Assembly (NCBI GenBank): GCA_002396885.1
Contig: DGXY01000058.1
Coordinates: forward strand, 1 to 55,428
Source of the DNA: Akkermansiaceae bacterium UBA5020
Lineage (GTDB): Bacteria > Verrucomicrobiota > Verrucomicrobiia > Verrucomicrobiales > DEV007
Length of the DNA stretch: 55,428 nt
Direction: 5' to 3'
The position numbers and the translations under genes are program-made. This document shows positions 33,695 to 42,742 of the stretch, piece after piece. The notes beneath the pieces were generated by a model that was given only the letters and a program-made list of their open reading frames with translations, did no database searches and was not told where the DNA came from. Each line of letters starts with the position of its first letter. Positions within the stretch are counted from its first letter, which is position 1.

Positions 33695-33918
33695 TCATCG
33701 ATCATAGTGAAAGCGGCACCGAAGGATGATGAGAAGGTCTCCATCCACGCGATAGACAAGGCGATGCTCCTGAGTGATGCGCCGGGACCACCATCCTGAC
33801 AAATTGCTTTTCAAAGGCTCAGGCTTGCCAATTCACTGATCCGGGATCGCGTCTTGCGATCCGCCGCCCGCCATTGAAGATAATCTTCGCAGGCTCCGGG
33901 CAACCAGGTCAATCGCAT
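33695..33918 (-). pseudogene. yoeB: yoeB-like toxin gene broken by an internal deletion
   Basis: The frame starts MRLTWLPGACEDYLQWRAADRKTRSRISEL, then runs out of frame to a premature stop at 33811. The following bases in another frame continue the family exactly: GKPEPLKSNLSGWWSRRITQEHR, then LVYRVDGDLLIILRCRFHYDR and a stop at 33695. Compared with 84-residue YoeB, about 12 codons (IKDTRRTPFEGK in E. coli) are missing between the halves, and about 37 nt must have been lost, which shifts the frame. The catalytic Arg and the terminal His-Tyr are in the second half and cannot be translated with the first, so the toxin is almost surely inactive. Its ATG overlaps the end of the antitoxin gene, the normal arrangement. 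Confidence 0.85.
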
Positions 33919-34160
33919 CGGGCGTGTTCTTCGAATCGACCGGCTTCGTAATCCTGCAGCCCTTGGCGAATTCTCTCTGAATTTGCCGGAGTCGACAGCA
34001 GATGCAAGGTCTCCACCATCGCATCGTATTCCTCCTGTAAGAGAAGCACGACCGCAGAATGCCCATTCCTTGTGATGGATATCGGCTCGCGATCGGTCTC
34101 CGCGACCTTGATCAGCCCGGCCAACCCGTTGCGTGCTTCGGTATAACTCAGGGTCTTCAT
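33909..34160 (-). CDS. yefM: Phd/YefM-family antitoxin
   Basis: The 83-residue protein starts MKTLSYTEARNGLAGLIKVAETDREPISITRNGHSAVVLL, the Phd/YefM DNA-binding domain, followed by a C-terminal toxin-neutralising helix (LLQEEYDAMVETLHLLSTPANSERIRQGLQDYEAG). It is complete although the toxin gene downstream is frameshifted, so it is an orphan antitoxin that could still repress its promoter or neutralise related YoeB toxins. Its last codons overlap the toxin start by 10 bp. Confidence 0.9.
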   Translation of the reverse strand: MKTLSYTEARNGLAGLIKVAETDREPISITRNGHSAVVLLLQEEYDAMVETLHLLSTPANSERIRQGLQDYEAGRFEEHARCD

Positions 34161-34208
34161 ACGTGGGGATCGTTGAGGGACAGAATTCTGTCAATGCCAA
34201 ATCCTTCG

Positions 34209-35687
34209 TCACCCATGCGCCTTCGTCTGCCTCACGGCGGTCTCCCAGGCCTCGAATTTGGCACGGCGGGCGGCAGGTTTCATGGTGGGCTTGAAGCGGG
34301 CTTCGGCCTGCCATTGCGAGGCGATCTCGGCGGTATTTTTCCAGAATCCGACGGCGAGACCGGCGAGGTAGGCGGCGCCCAGCGCGGTGGTCTCGGTCAC
34401 CTGCGGTCGCACCACCGGAACGCCGGCGAAATCGGCCTGCATCTGCATGAGGAGATCGTTCGCGGTCGCTCCGCCATCGACGCGGAGTTCCTTGAGACGG
34501 ATGCCTGAGTCGGCCTGCATCGCTCCTAACACATCCACCGTTTGAAGGGCGATGCTCTCGAGCGCGGCGCGGGCGAAATGGGCGGCGGTGGTGCCGCGGG
34601 TGATCCCGGTGATGGTGCCACGGGCGTGACCATCCCAGTGCGGAGCCCCAAGTCCGGCGAAAGCGGGCACGAGGGAGACGCCACCCGTATCCGGCACGGA
34701 CGCCGCCAGCGCCTCGATCTCGGAAGCGTGCTTGATGATCCCGAGTCCATCACGCAGCCACTGCACGACCGCCCCGGCGATGAAGATGGAACCCTCGAGG
34801 GCGTATTCGGTGCGATCGCCGATGCGCCAGGCGATCGTGGTGAGGAGGCGGTGTTTGGAAACGACGGGTTTTTCACCCGTATTCATGAGCATGAAGCAAC
34901 CCGTTCCGTAGGTGTTCTTCGCCATCCCCGGTTTCGTGCAGACCTGCCCGAAAAGCGCCGCCTGTTGGTCGCCGGCGATCCCCGCGATGGGAATGGGATG
35001 ACCGAGACCCGTCGTCGTCCCATAGACCTCGCTCGAAGTTCGCACCTCGGGAAGCATCGTGGCAGGGACGTCAAAGAGCGCGAGCAACTCCGGATCCCAG
35101 GCCTGCTTGTGGATGTTGTAGAGCATCGTGCGCGAGGCGTTGCTCGGATCGGTCGCATGGACCTCGCCTCCGGTGAGATTCCAGAGCAGCCACGAATCGA
35201 TCGTGCCGAAGGCAAGCTTGCCGGCCTTCGCTTTGGCCCGCGCACCCTTCACCTGGTCGAGGATCCACTGCACCTTGGTCGCCGAGAAATAGGCATCGAG
35301 GATGAGTCCGGTGCGTCTCGCGATGAACTTGTCTTTCCCGGCCTTGCGGAGCCGGTCGCAGACGGGGGCGGTGCGCCGGTCCTGCCAGACGATCGCATTG
35401 TGGATCGGGCGGCCCGTCTCGCGATCCCACACCACGGTGGTTTCACGCTGGTTCGTGATCCCGATCGCGTCGATGTCCGAGGGATGGAGCCGCGCTTTCG
35501 TCAGGACTTCGGCGGCGACGCCGAACTGCGTCGCCCAGATCGTCGAGGCATCGTGCTCGACCCAGCCCGGCTGCGTGAAGATCTGCGGAAACTCCTTCTG
35601 CGCGACCGCAACGGGAGTGCCAGCATGATCGAAGAGAATCGCACGCGACGAAGTCGTGCCCTGGTCGAGGGAAAGGATGTGGGACAT
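34209..35687 (-). CDS. glpK: Glycerol kinase
   Basis: The 492-residue FGGY-family kinase phosphorylates glycerol to sn-glycerol 3-phosphate with ATP. The N-terminus, MSHILSLDQGTTSSRAILFD, holds the phosphate-1 loop. GlpK signatures follow: QPGWVEHDASTIW, GITNQRETTVVWDRETGRPIHNAIVWQDRR, GTIDSWLLWNLTGG, AGDQQAALFGQ, YGTGCFMLMNTG, and the ATPase region GGVSLVPAFAGLGAPHWD and LRVDGGATANDLLMQMQADFAGVPVVRP. Length is as expected (about 500). No glpF or glpD is next to it, so regulation cannot be told. Confidence 0.95.
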   Translation of the reverse strand: MSHILSLDQGTTSSRAILFDHAGTPVAVAQKEFPQIFTQPGWVEHDASTIWATQFGVAAEVLTKARLHPSDIDAIGITNQRETTVVWDRETGRPIHNAIVWQDRRTAPVCDRLRKAGKDKFIARRTGLILDAYFSATKVQWILDQVKGARAKAKAGKLAFGTIDSWLLWNLTGGEVHATDPSNASRTMLYNIHKQAWDPELLALFDVPATMLPEVRTSSEVYGTTTGLGHPIPIAGIAGDQQAALFGQVCTKPGMAKNTYGTGCFMLMNTGEKPVVSKHRLLTTIAWRIGDRTEYALEGSIFIAGAVVQWLRDGLGIIKHASEIEALAASVPDTGGVSLVPAFAGLGAPHWDGHARGTITGITRGTTAAHFARAALESIALQTVDVLGAMQADSGIRLKELRVDGGATANDLLMQMQADFAGVPVVRPQVTETTALGAAYLAGLAVGFWKNTAEIASQWQAEARFKPTMKPAARRAKFEAWETAVRQTKAHG

Positions 35688-35807
35688 GCGAATTTCGAGT
35701 CAAGACTACGAAAAGGACCGGGGCGAGGAAAGGGGAAAAAGGCCCAGGCAGAAGGGGAAGATCGCGAACGCCCCCCCGTTTTCACCCTCGACAGCCCCCA
35801 CCACGCC

Positions 35808-35819
35808 CTTAACGTTAAG
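35808..35819. promoter_or_regulatory. Palindrome upstream of metalloprotease gene
   Basis: The perfect 12-bp palindrome CTTAACGTTAAG ends 29 bp before the protease ATG, within the 161-bp divergent region shared with glpK. It could be an operator; no second copy was noticed. Confidence 0.3.
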
Positions 35820-35848
35820 CCGAAGCCGGAAGTTTTCCTCTCCTCTCC

Positions 35849-38800
35849 ATGCGGTCTTCCATCCCCGTACTTGTTGCCGCGCTAGGCTGCCTCGCCGTGG
35901 GAGGGTTTCTGCTCGTCTCGCTCGACCGCTCCGATCCCGGCGAAGCGCAGCCAAAGAGCGAACCTCTCGGCGACCACCCCTCCACCGACCTTGCCCGCCT
36001 TTTGCCGAACGCCCTCGTGCGTTTGCTCCCGGAATCGGAGAACGCGGGGACGGTGCGTGATTTCTCCCGCCTCTTCCAGAGTCGGCTCGGGGAATCGATC
36101 GTAGTGCCGCTCGGCGCAGGGTTGGCGGGAAGAGTGAATCTCCTTCACCGGCATCCCACCGGGGATCTCGCTCTCGGGATCAATCTCGACGGAGCGGAAG
36201 ACGCCACCGCGTTCCTCTCCCTGAATCCGGAAGGCAGGATCGACGGACAGATCAGCTCGCGCGGCTCGGGATCGGCCTGGCGTCTCGCCACGAATCTCGA
36301 CGAGGGCACCGTCTCAATCCAACGCATCCAAGCCGAAGACCTCGTCTGTGCGCGCTTCGAGGAGGGAAAACTGCATCCCGGCCTCCCCCCCGAGCCGCTC
36401 AGCTCCGAGGTGGACTTGGGCGGAATGTCAGGACCGGAGGAAAGTGTCCCCGCCCTGCAAAGCCGAGCCGCCGCGAGTCGCGTCATCTATTTGAACTTCG
36501 AGGGCGAAACGGTCACGGGGACGCCTTGGAACAGCTCCTACAACGACGGACTCCCCATCGTCGCGGCGCCCTTCGGCACACCCGCACACATCGAGGGGAT
36601 CTGGAAATCGATCGCGGAGGATTACGCGGTCTTCGATGTGAACGTGACGACGGTCCGCGCGGATTTCGACGGGGCGGCGACGAGCGACCGGATGATGGTG
36701 ATCTTCACTCCGACGAAGGCCTGGTATGGATCGGCGGGCGGAGTCGCCTATATCAATTCCTTCGGCAGTCCAACGAATCCCTACTGTTGGGTCTTCAACC
36801 TGACCCTGAATGGTGCGGCGGAATCGGGTGGTCACGAGATCGGCCACACCGTGGGCCTTCGTCACGACGGCACTTCGAGCCGGGCCTACTACACGGGCCA
36901 CACCCACGCGAGCGGCGTGAGCTGGGGATCGATCATGGGCACGGGCTACGGTCGCACCATCGTGCAGTTTTCGAAAGGCGAGTATCCGGGAGCGAACCGC
37001 AACGAAGATGATCTCCTCATTGTCTCCACCCGAATCCCCTACCTGCCCGATGATCACGGGGACGCCACGGGCAATGCGAGCGAGGTCTCGCCCACGGGCA
37101 CGATCGCCGAAGCGGGACGGATCGGAAGTGAAAGCGATGCCGACCTCTTTCGACTCGACTGCGCCGGGACGGGTCCGCTTTCGGTCACGGCGAAACCGCA
37201 CCCGCTTTACCGAAATCTCGATGTGGGACTCGAACTGCTCAATGACCAGCTCGACGTGATCGCTTCGGCGGCTCCGGCCGGTCCCTTCGACGCGACGATC
37301 ACGATGACGGTGACACCGGGCGTCCACTACCTGCGGATCACCGGGACGGGCTTGGGCGACCTCGTCACGGGATACGGGAAATACGGCAGCATCGGATCCT
37401 ACACGCTCACCGGCACCTATCCGGGCGCCCCGCTCCCGGCCAGCCCGACAGGCCTGAGCGCGAGCGACGGGGCCTCGACCGCGGCGGTCTTGCTGGAGTG
37501 GAATCCGGTCCCGTCGATCGATGGTTACCGGGTCTATCGCGGGCTCGAGCCCGACGGGAGCGACGCGGCGCTGCTCGCCTCACCCGCGACGACGACGCAC
37601 GACGACGACACGGCGGTGGCGGGGACGGTCTATTGGTATTTTGTCAGGGCGCGCGACGGCCTCCTCGAATCGTCGCTCTCGACGGGAGACTCAGGATGGC
37701 GCCAGCTTCTTCCGCCCGGCGCTCCCGCATCCGTGACGGCGACGGATGATTCGCCGCATTCGATCCGGGTGAGCTGGCCGACCGCAGGCGGAGCGCAGGG
37801 CTATCGCATTTCGAGGAACGCCGCGAACGCTTTCGTCGGAGCGACGGTGATGGGGACAACGACCTCGCTCTCCTGGCACGACACGACGACGACGGTGAAC
37901 GACCCGTATTTCTATTTCGTCGAGTCAATCAACACGGGAGGCAACTCGGCTCCTTCGGCTTCGCCGAATCCCGGACTTCGCGTGCCTTTGCCTCCCGGCA
38001 CCCCGACGGGGCTCTCGGCGAGCGACGGGTCTTCATCGGCGCTGACCCTGCTGAACTGGAATGCCGTGCCCGGCGCGACGGGCTACCGGCTCTACCGGAA
38101 TACGAGCGACCTGATCGCCGGGGCGACCGAGTTCGCCGTGGTCGGGGAAACGACGAGCCATTCCGACACTGGCGGCTTGGCGGGCTCCGTCTATTGGTAT
38201 TTTGTCAGGGCGATGCTCCCGGGCGGGGACTCGGAGCCGGGAGCCTTCGACACGGGCTATCGGGCCGCAGCACCGCCAGCGGGGCCGGGATCGATCTCGG
38301 CGACGCGGGGCACAAACGTCGATGGTGTGCTCGTCGCGTGGGGAGCAACGGGCGACACGCTCACCTACCGCATCTTCCGAGGCGATTCTCCGGAGACGGC
38401 CGAACTCATCGGCGAGACCTCGCTGACGGAATGGCTCGACACGACGGCAGTGGCGGGGCGCACCTATCGCTATTACGTGCGGGCAGCGAATCTAGCAGGT
38501 GAATCCGGCTATTCCGCTGCGGCGCTCGGCTTTGGAGCAACTCCAGACCCGCTCGATGATGCCTACGAAAACAACGACGATCTCTCCCTGGCAACCACGC
38601 TCGGTGAAGGGACGATCCATGCCATCGCCGTGGATGCCGATCCCGACTGGTATGCGATCGATCTCGCTCCCGGTGAAACGCGCCTTGACCTGTCCGTGAT
38701 CGGCAATTCCTCCGATGGGGTGGTCGTGCTCTCCCTGCACGACGACTCCGGTGCGCCGGTCGCCTCCTCTCTCGACAGCCACGGGGCGAAGGTGATCTCC

Positions 38801-39352
38801 CACACCGGCGCGGCGGGTGCCTCCTACCGCATCCTCGTCGAGCGGGACGACGGAGCGGCGGTGCTCTACGCACTCATGATGACGCCTCTGGCACCCGGCG
38901 AATCCGGGCTCACCGCCGACGGGATCATCGGGAGCAACTTTCCGCCCTCGCTCGGCGAAGGGTGGATCGATCGTCATGGCGGCGGGCAAGTCGTTTCGCA
39001 ACGGATCCGCCCGGGTAAATCGCGTGGGTTGTTCGTGGATCTCGTGAATCGCAGTGCCGTCAGCGGGACGTTCCTCGCACGCAGCGGCAGCGGATCGAGG
39101 GATTTCTCGCTCGATCATTATCTCCTCTCGGCGGGACGATGGCAACGGATCACGGGAGCGCTGAAACGTTCGGGATCCCTTTCGACGCTCGCGCCGTTTG
39201 AACGGGCCCGTTTCCACAGCAAGCTACGGGCGGAAGCAGGCGGCACGGGGCGAAGGGCGTCGCTTTCGATTCCCTACCTGGTGCACCCTGCCCTTGAGCC
39301 ATCAACGACGGATCAGCTGAGATGGATCCTGACAATACCACCACAGCATTGA
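35849..39352 (+). CDS. Secreted metzincin-type zinc protease with FnIII and PPC-like domains
   Basis: This 1167-residue exported protein has an N-terminal signal or anchor (VLVAALGCLAVGGFLLVSL) and a propeptide-like region. The catalytic domain at about 210-400 carries HEIGHTVGLRH at 329-339 (zinc ligands H329, H333, H339; catalytic E330), with a downstream SIMGTGYG Met-turn. A pre-peptidase C-terminal-like beta domain follows (about 420-530). Four fibronectin type III-like repeats cover about 530-905 (ending in forms of Y-W-Y-F-V-R-A). A second PPC-like domain is at about 910-1010, and a beta-rich tail completes the protein. It is probably an extracellular protease for polymer or protein degradation. 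No anchor or sorting signal is evident at the C-terminus. Confidence 0.85.
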   Translation: MRSSIPVLVAALGCLAVGGFLLVSLDRSDPGEAQPKSEPLGDHPSTDLARLLPNALVRLLPESENAGTVRDFSRLFQSRLGESIVVPLGAGLAGRVNLLHRHPTGDLALGINLDGAEDATAFLSLNPEGRIDGQISSRGSGSAWRLATNLDEGTVSIQRIQAEDLVCARFEEGKLHPGLPPEPLSSEVDLGGMSGPEESVPALQSRAAASRVIYLNFEGETVTGTPWNSSYNDGLPIVAAPFGTPAHIEGIWKSIAEDYAVFDVNVTTVRADFDGAATSDRMMVIFTPTKAWYGSAGGVAYINSFGSPTNPYCWVFNLTLNGAAESGGHEIGHTVGLRHDGTSSRAYYTGHTHASGVSWGSIMGTGYGRTIVQFSKGEYPGANRNEDDLLIVSTRIPYLPDDHGDATGNASEVSPTGTIAEAGRIGSESDADLFRLDCAGTGPLSVTAKPHPLYRNLDVGLELLNDQLDVIASAAPAGPFDATITMTVTPGVHYLRITGTGLGDLVTGYGKYGSIGSYTLTGTYPGAPLPASPTGLSASDGASTAAVLLEWNPVPSIDGYRVYRGLEPDGSDAALLASPATTTHDDDTAVAGTVYWYFVRARDGLLESSLSTGDSGWRQLLPPGAPASVTATDDSPHSIRVSWPTAGGAQGYRISRNAANAFVGATVMGTTTSLSWHDTTTTVNDPYFYFVESINTGGNSAPSASPNPGLRVPLPPGTPTGLSASDGSSSALTLLNWNAVPGATGYRLYRNTSDLIAGATEFAVVGETTSHSDTGGLAGSVYWYFVRAMLPGGDSEPGAFDTGYRAAAPPAGPGSISATRGTNVDGVLVAWGATGDTLTYRIFRGDSPETAELIGETSLTEWLDTTAVAGRTYRYYVRAANLAGESGYSAAALGFGATPDPLDDAYENNDDLSLATTLGEGTIHAIAVDADPDWYAIDLAPGETRLDLSVIGNSSDGVVVLSLHDDSGAPVASSLDSHGAKVISHTGAAGASYRILVERDDGAAVLYALMMTPLAPGESGLTADGIIGSNFPPSLGEGWIDRHGGGQVVSQRIRPGKSRGLFVDLVNRSAVSGTFLARSGSGSRDFSLDHYLLSAGRWQRITGALKRSGSLSTLAPFERARFHSKLRAEAGGTGRRASLSIPYLVHPALEPSTTDQLRWILTIPPQH

Positions 39353-39933
39353 GGATCTCTCACCCGTCGGCAGCCGGATCACCGAAACGAATACCCCCCC
39401 ATCGGACGCGCCTTGCGTGAAGTGATCGTCGCGAAATGTGGCATGGGCTTCCAGCCCATGCATCGTGATGCAACGTCCGAAGTCCCTGCCTCGTCCATCA
39501 CAAACACGGTGGAGCAAATCAACTGCCCGTCCCGCTCGTTGCCGAAATCCGCGCCCCATGGGCAGGATGCCCATGCCACGTCAGAAATCCCCGGCAAAGG
39601 CGTCGAGTTCAGCGAAGCGGGCATCACCTGGCGGCTCGGGCGCGGGGATTGGGCCGCCGCAGGAAACGGAGAAGCCCGCGTCTTTTCCCGCAAAGGTGAA
39701 GCCGTCGCCCTCTGTCTCGCCGGACACATGAGCCCACTCCTCGCCGCGATCCTCATGCCCCTGAGTTCGCTCCACACGACTTCGATGGCGGCGCGGGTGT
39801 GAGGGACTTCGCGAGGGGGCCACAACAGGGTTGCCTCGATCAGCCAACCCGGTTGACCTCCCTAGCCGCTTCACGCCCCACCGTGAGCATTTCGGTGCTT
39901 GCCTCGCGGGGGTGATCGGCCCAAGCTCCGCCC
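39353..39933. other. 581-bp intergenic region with palindromic repeats
   Basis: Open frames on both strands here consist largely of repeat translations (MGFQPM, HGQDAHAT), so I call no gene. The part at 39600-39800 encodes, on the plus strand, a stretch such as FSEAGITWRLGRGDW that could be a decayed gene remnant, but I recognise no family. Bases 39880-39933 should carry the promoter of the small secreted gene at 39934; no clear -35/-10 is seen. Confidence 0.45.
39438..39579. repeat. Inverted pair of PVC-type palindromes (GGCATGGGC family)
   Basis: The left unit is a stem of 9 bp with a 3-base loop, GCATGGGCT-TCC-AGCCCATGC (39441-39461), preceded by GTG. The right unit is CATGGGCA-GGA-TGCCCATG (39557-39575), followed by CCAC. 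The outer ends GTGGCATGGGC and GCCCATGCCAC are exact reverse complements, so the pair makes a larger inverted repeat of about 140 bp. This sequence type is dispersed in intergenic regions of PVC genomes. Confidence 0.7.
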
Positions 39934-40338
39934 ATGAAGTGTTCCTTCCTCCCAAGCCTCGTCCTCCTGCTGACGCTCTTCCTGACCGCTCCCGCGCTCC
40001 ACGCCGAAGATCCACCCGAGCCGAACTACGTCTACTGGGCCAAAGTCGTCCGCATCGTTGATGGCGAACACCTCGCCCTCGACATCGATCTCGGTTTCGG
40101 CGTCTGGACCCACAACCAGACCCTCGCCCTCCTTGACGCAGGCGGGGCCGGTCTCGAGCCCGATGCCCGCGCCAAAAACAACGACCGCATCAAGAAGCTA
40201 CGAGAACTCCTCACCGACGCGACCGACATCGTCGTCCGCACCACCCGCGAACGTGACGCGAAGCCCCCGCGCTACCTCGTCACGATCTGGGCCGATGGCA
40301 CGAATGTGAACGAGGAAGTGAAGAAGGCTTTTCCCTGA
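39934..40338 (+). CDS. Small secreted SNase-like protein
   Basis: The 134-residue protein has a signal peptide (LPSLVLLLTLFLTAPALHA). The mature part resembles the beta-barrel of thermonuclease-like proteins: AKVVRIVDGEHLALDIDLGFGVWTHNQTLALLDAGG, then PRYLVTIWADGTNVNEEVKKAF. The usual catalytic Arg-Glu-Arg set is not obvious (the GINAPE segment has become LDAGGAG), and the protein is shorter than nucleases of the family, so it may bind rather than cleave nucleic acid. Confidence 0.7.
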   Translation: MKCSFLPSLVLLLTLFLTAPALHAEDPPEPNYVYWAKVVRIVDGEHLALDIDLGFGVWTHNQTLALLDAGGAGLEPDARAKNNDRIKKLRELLTDATDIVVRTTRERDAKPPRYLVTIWADGTNVNEEVKKAFP

Positions 40339-40603
40339 ATTGGGCTCGGCTCACCTGCCGTCATCGCGCGTTCTTATCGCGGGAAAAAATTGCGCTCCTT
40401 TTCGGAGGGTCCCCGAACGACCCGAGGTCCGCGGGGGCGGAGTCGAGGAACTCGCCCGCGTCGATCGCGATAGGCGACCGGTTCTTGGGATTTCCTGAGC
40501 CTCCGGCGACCGGTCCGGCGGACGAAAAATGAGAGTTCGCGCGCAACTCCTCCGGGATCACGTCGTTTAAGGTGAAGCCCATCTTCCCACCGGAAGCCCT
40601 GCC

Positions 40604-42718
40604 ATGAAAACGCGCATCTTTCTTTCTCTCCTTTGCCTTTTCCTCACCCACGCCCGCGGACAGGAAGCCGCGCCCGCGGCGGCTCCCGATGGCAACACGG
40701 TCTATCGCACCTGGACCGACAACCGTGGCAAGACCCTCGAAGCGACCTTCCGCGGGATCGAGAACGGACAGGTCTTTCTACAAATCCGCGATGGCTACGT
40801 CCACCGTTTGCCGCTCGATCGGCTCTCTCCCGCCGACCAGGAGGCGGCCAAAACCCTGAAGCCGGAGGGACTCGGCATCCCCGCCGATCCCCGGCTCGCC
40901 CAAGCCGCCGCCCGCATCGACCAACTCGTGAACGCGGGCCTGGCAAAGGCCCAACTGAAGCCGAATCCGCTCGCTTCAGACGAGCAGTTCGTCAGGCGGG
41001 TCTATCTCGACATCGCCGGCCGCATCCCGACCCGCGAGGAAGCCCTTGAGTTCATCAATGATCCGAGCGTTTCGAAGCGGGCCAAGGTCATTGACAAGCT
41101 GCTGAATTCCGATGGCTACCGCAGCCATCTCTTCAATTACTTCGCGGACATGATGCGTGTCGCCGACGAAGCCAACAAGGTCCGCTTCTACACCTACCAG
41201 GATTGGTTGAAAAACCAGATCGAGGTCAATGAACCCTGGGACAAGATGGTCCACGCGATGATGGCGGCCGACGGGAAGCTCCTCGACAACGGAGCGACCG
41301 GCTACCTGCTCCGCGATGCGGGGATGAGGCTCGACAATCTCAGCCTCACCCTCAGCACCTTCCTCGGCGCGAACGTCTCCTGCGCCCAGTGCCACGATCA
41401 CCCCTTCGCCGAATGGACCCAGATGGAGTTCTACGAGATGGCCGCCTTTTTCGGCGCCACCGAGACCTATGGTGTGAAGGGATCCAAGGGCGGCAACTCG
41501 CAGATGATGCGCAAAGCCCTTGCCTCGATCGATGACAAACGCCTGCAGCAACAGGCCAAGAATGTTCTGCGGGTCAACGCGATGGCGGTGGAGGACACCG
41601 GCGCGAACGATCTGAAACTACCCGACGACTATCAGTATGACGACGCCAAACCCGGCGATCCGGTGGCCCCGAAACTGATCGTCTGGGGTGACGAGAAAGT
41701 GCGCCCGCCTCAGCCTGGTGCCTCCGCAAGCGAGGTGGAATTGCGGAACCAGTTCGCCGATTGGATGACCTCGTCCGACAACCCGCGTTTCGCCATGACG
41801 ATCGCCAACCGGCTCTGGAAACGCGCCTTCGGCGTCGGCGTTCGTGAACCGGTCACCGATCTGGACGATCCCGAAGCCAGCGTCAATCCGGCCCTCCTCC
41901 ATCATCTCACCGCGGAGATGGTGAGGCTCAATTTCGACCTCAAGGAATTCATGCGCCTGCTCTACAACACGCAGACCTATCAGCGCGAGGCGACGAGCTA
42001 CGATCTCGCGGACAACACGCCCTACCTTTTCCCCGGCCCCATCCTCCGTCGCATGAGCGCGGAACAGGCATGGGATTCCTGCGCCACGCTCGTGGTGGGC
42101 GAGGATGTGGATCAGTTCAAGGGTCATCGCGGGGAGAAGTATGCGGAAGCGATGAAGATCGACTTTGGCAGGGACTCCACACCCGAAGAAATCCGATCCC
42201 AGATCGAGAATGCGGCCGGCAGCATGCGCCAGTATGCGGGCAAGGCAGGAGTGCCTAAGGCCAAGGGCAAAAAGGGCCGCAAGCGGAAAATGGCCCCGGC
42301 CGCCTCCGAAGAAGAGGACTTCACGCTCGCTCCGCCCGTCCGCGATGGACTCGTCCTCGCCCGCGCCTCGGAGCTGCCACAACCCGAGAAGGATCAGCAT
42401 TTCCTCCGTATGTTCGGCCAGAGCGACCGTCAGATCGCCGACAGCCAGAGCGACGAGGGCAGCATCCCGCAAGTGCTCATGCTCATGAACGGCGAGGCGC
42501 AGGAAGTCATCGGTCAACCCGACTCCCTCGTCATCAAAACCGCCGCCGCCATGGCCACGCCCGAAGCCCAGATCGAGAGCCTTTATCTCAGCTTCTTCAG
42601 CCGGAAGCCCCGTGCGGACGAACTCACCACGGCCGCCACGGGCCTCAAGAACGGCCTCAGCTTGAGCGACCTCACCTGGGTGCTCTTCAACACCCGCGAA
42701 TTCGTTTTCGTCGAGTAA
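40604..42718 (+). CDS. DUF1549/DUF1553 domain secreted protein with SHD1-like domain
   Basis: The 704-residue protein has a signal peptide (MKTRIFLSLLCLFLTHARG). A small SHD1-like domain follows (RTWTDNRGKTLEATFRGIENGQVFLQIRDGYVHRLPLDRLSPADQ, about 36-80), then DUF1549 (RRVYLDIAGRIPTREEALEF ... FLGANVSCAQCHDHPFAEWTQMEFY; CAQCH at 260-264) and DUF1553 at the C-terminal half (FADWMTSSDNPRFAMTIANRLWKRAFGVG ... LMNGEAQEVIG ... SFFSRKPRADEL). These are hallmark PVC proteins that pair with a DUF1501 gene, which follows 24 bp downstream. They are thought to be periplasmic and linked to polysaccharide use; the CxxCH suggests haem or metal binding. The exact reaction is unknown. Confidence 0.9.
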   Translation: MKTRIFLSLLCLFLTHARGQEAAPAAAPDGNTVYRTWTDNRGKTLEATFRGIENGQVFLQIRDGYVHRLPLDRLSPADQEAAKTLKPEGLGIPADPRLAQAAARIDQLVNAGLAKAQLKPNPLASDEQFVRRVYLDIAGRIPTREEALEFINDPSVSKRAKVIDKLLNSDGYRSHLFNYFADMMRVADEANKVRFYTYQDWLKNQIEVNEPWDKMVHAMMAADGKLLDNGATGYLLRDAGMRLDNLSLTLSTFLGANVSCAQCHDHPFAEWTQMEFYEMAAFFGATETYGVKGSKGGNSQMMRKALASIDDKRLQQQAKNVLRVNAMAVEDTGANDLKLPDDYQYDDAKPGDPVAPKLIVWGDEKVRPPQPGASASEVELRNQFADWMTSSDNPRFAMTIANRLWKRAFGVGVREPVTDLDDPEASVNPALLHHLTAEMVRLNFDLKEFMRLLYNTQTYQREATSYDLADNTPYLFPGPILRRMSAEQAWDSCATLVVGEDVDQFKGHRGEKYAEAMKIDFGRDSTPEEIRSQIENAAGSMRQYAGKAGVPKAKGKKGRKRKMAPAASEEEDFTLAPPVRDGLVLARASELPQPEKDQHFLRMFGQSDRQIADSQSDEGSIPQVLMLMNGEAQEVIGQPDSLVIKTAAAMATPEAQIESLYLSFFSRKPRADELTTAATGLKNGLSLSDLTWVLFNTREFVFVE

Positions 42719-42742
42719 TCCCCTCCCTTTTCCCGCATCCTC

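Noticed and set aside
33811..34314. 167-codon minus-strand frame containing the first half of YoeB
   Set aside because: Upstream of the toxin ATG it is only a shadow of the antitoxin gene; the true locus is the broken toxin at 33695-33918.
37720..38560. Tandem direct repeats considered as a CRISPR-like array
   Set aside because: They are coding fibronectin-type domains with diverged units; no short regular repeat-spacer pattern exists anywhere in the window.
39413..39802. 129-codon open frame between the protease and the small secreted gene
   Set aside because: Its first half is the translation of two dispersed palindromes; the second half matches no family.
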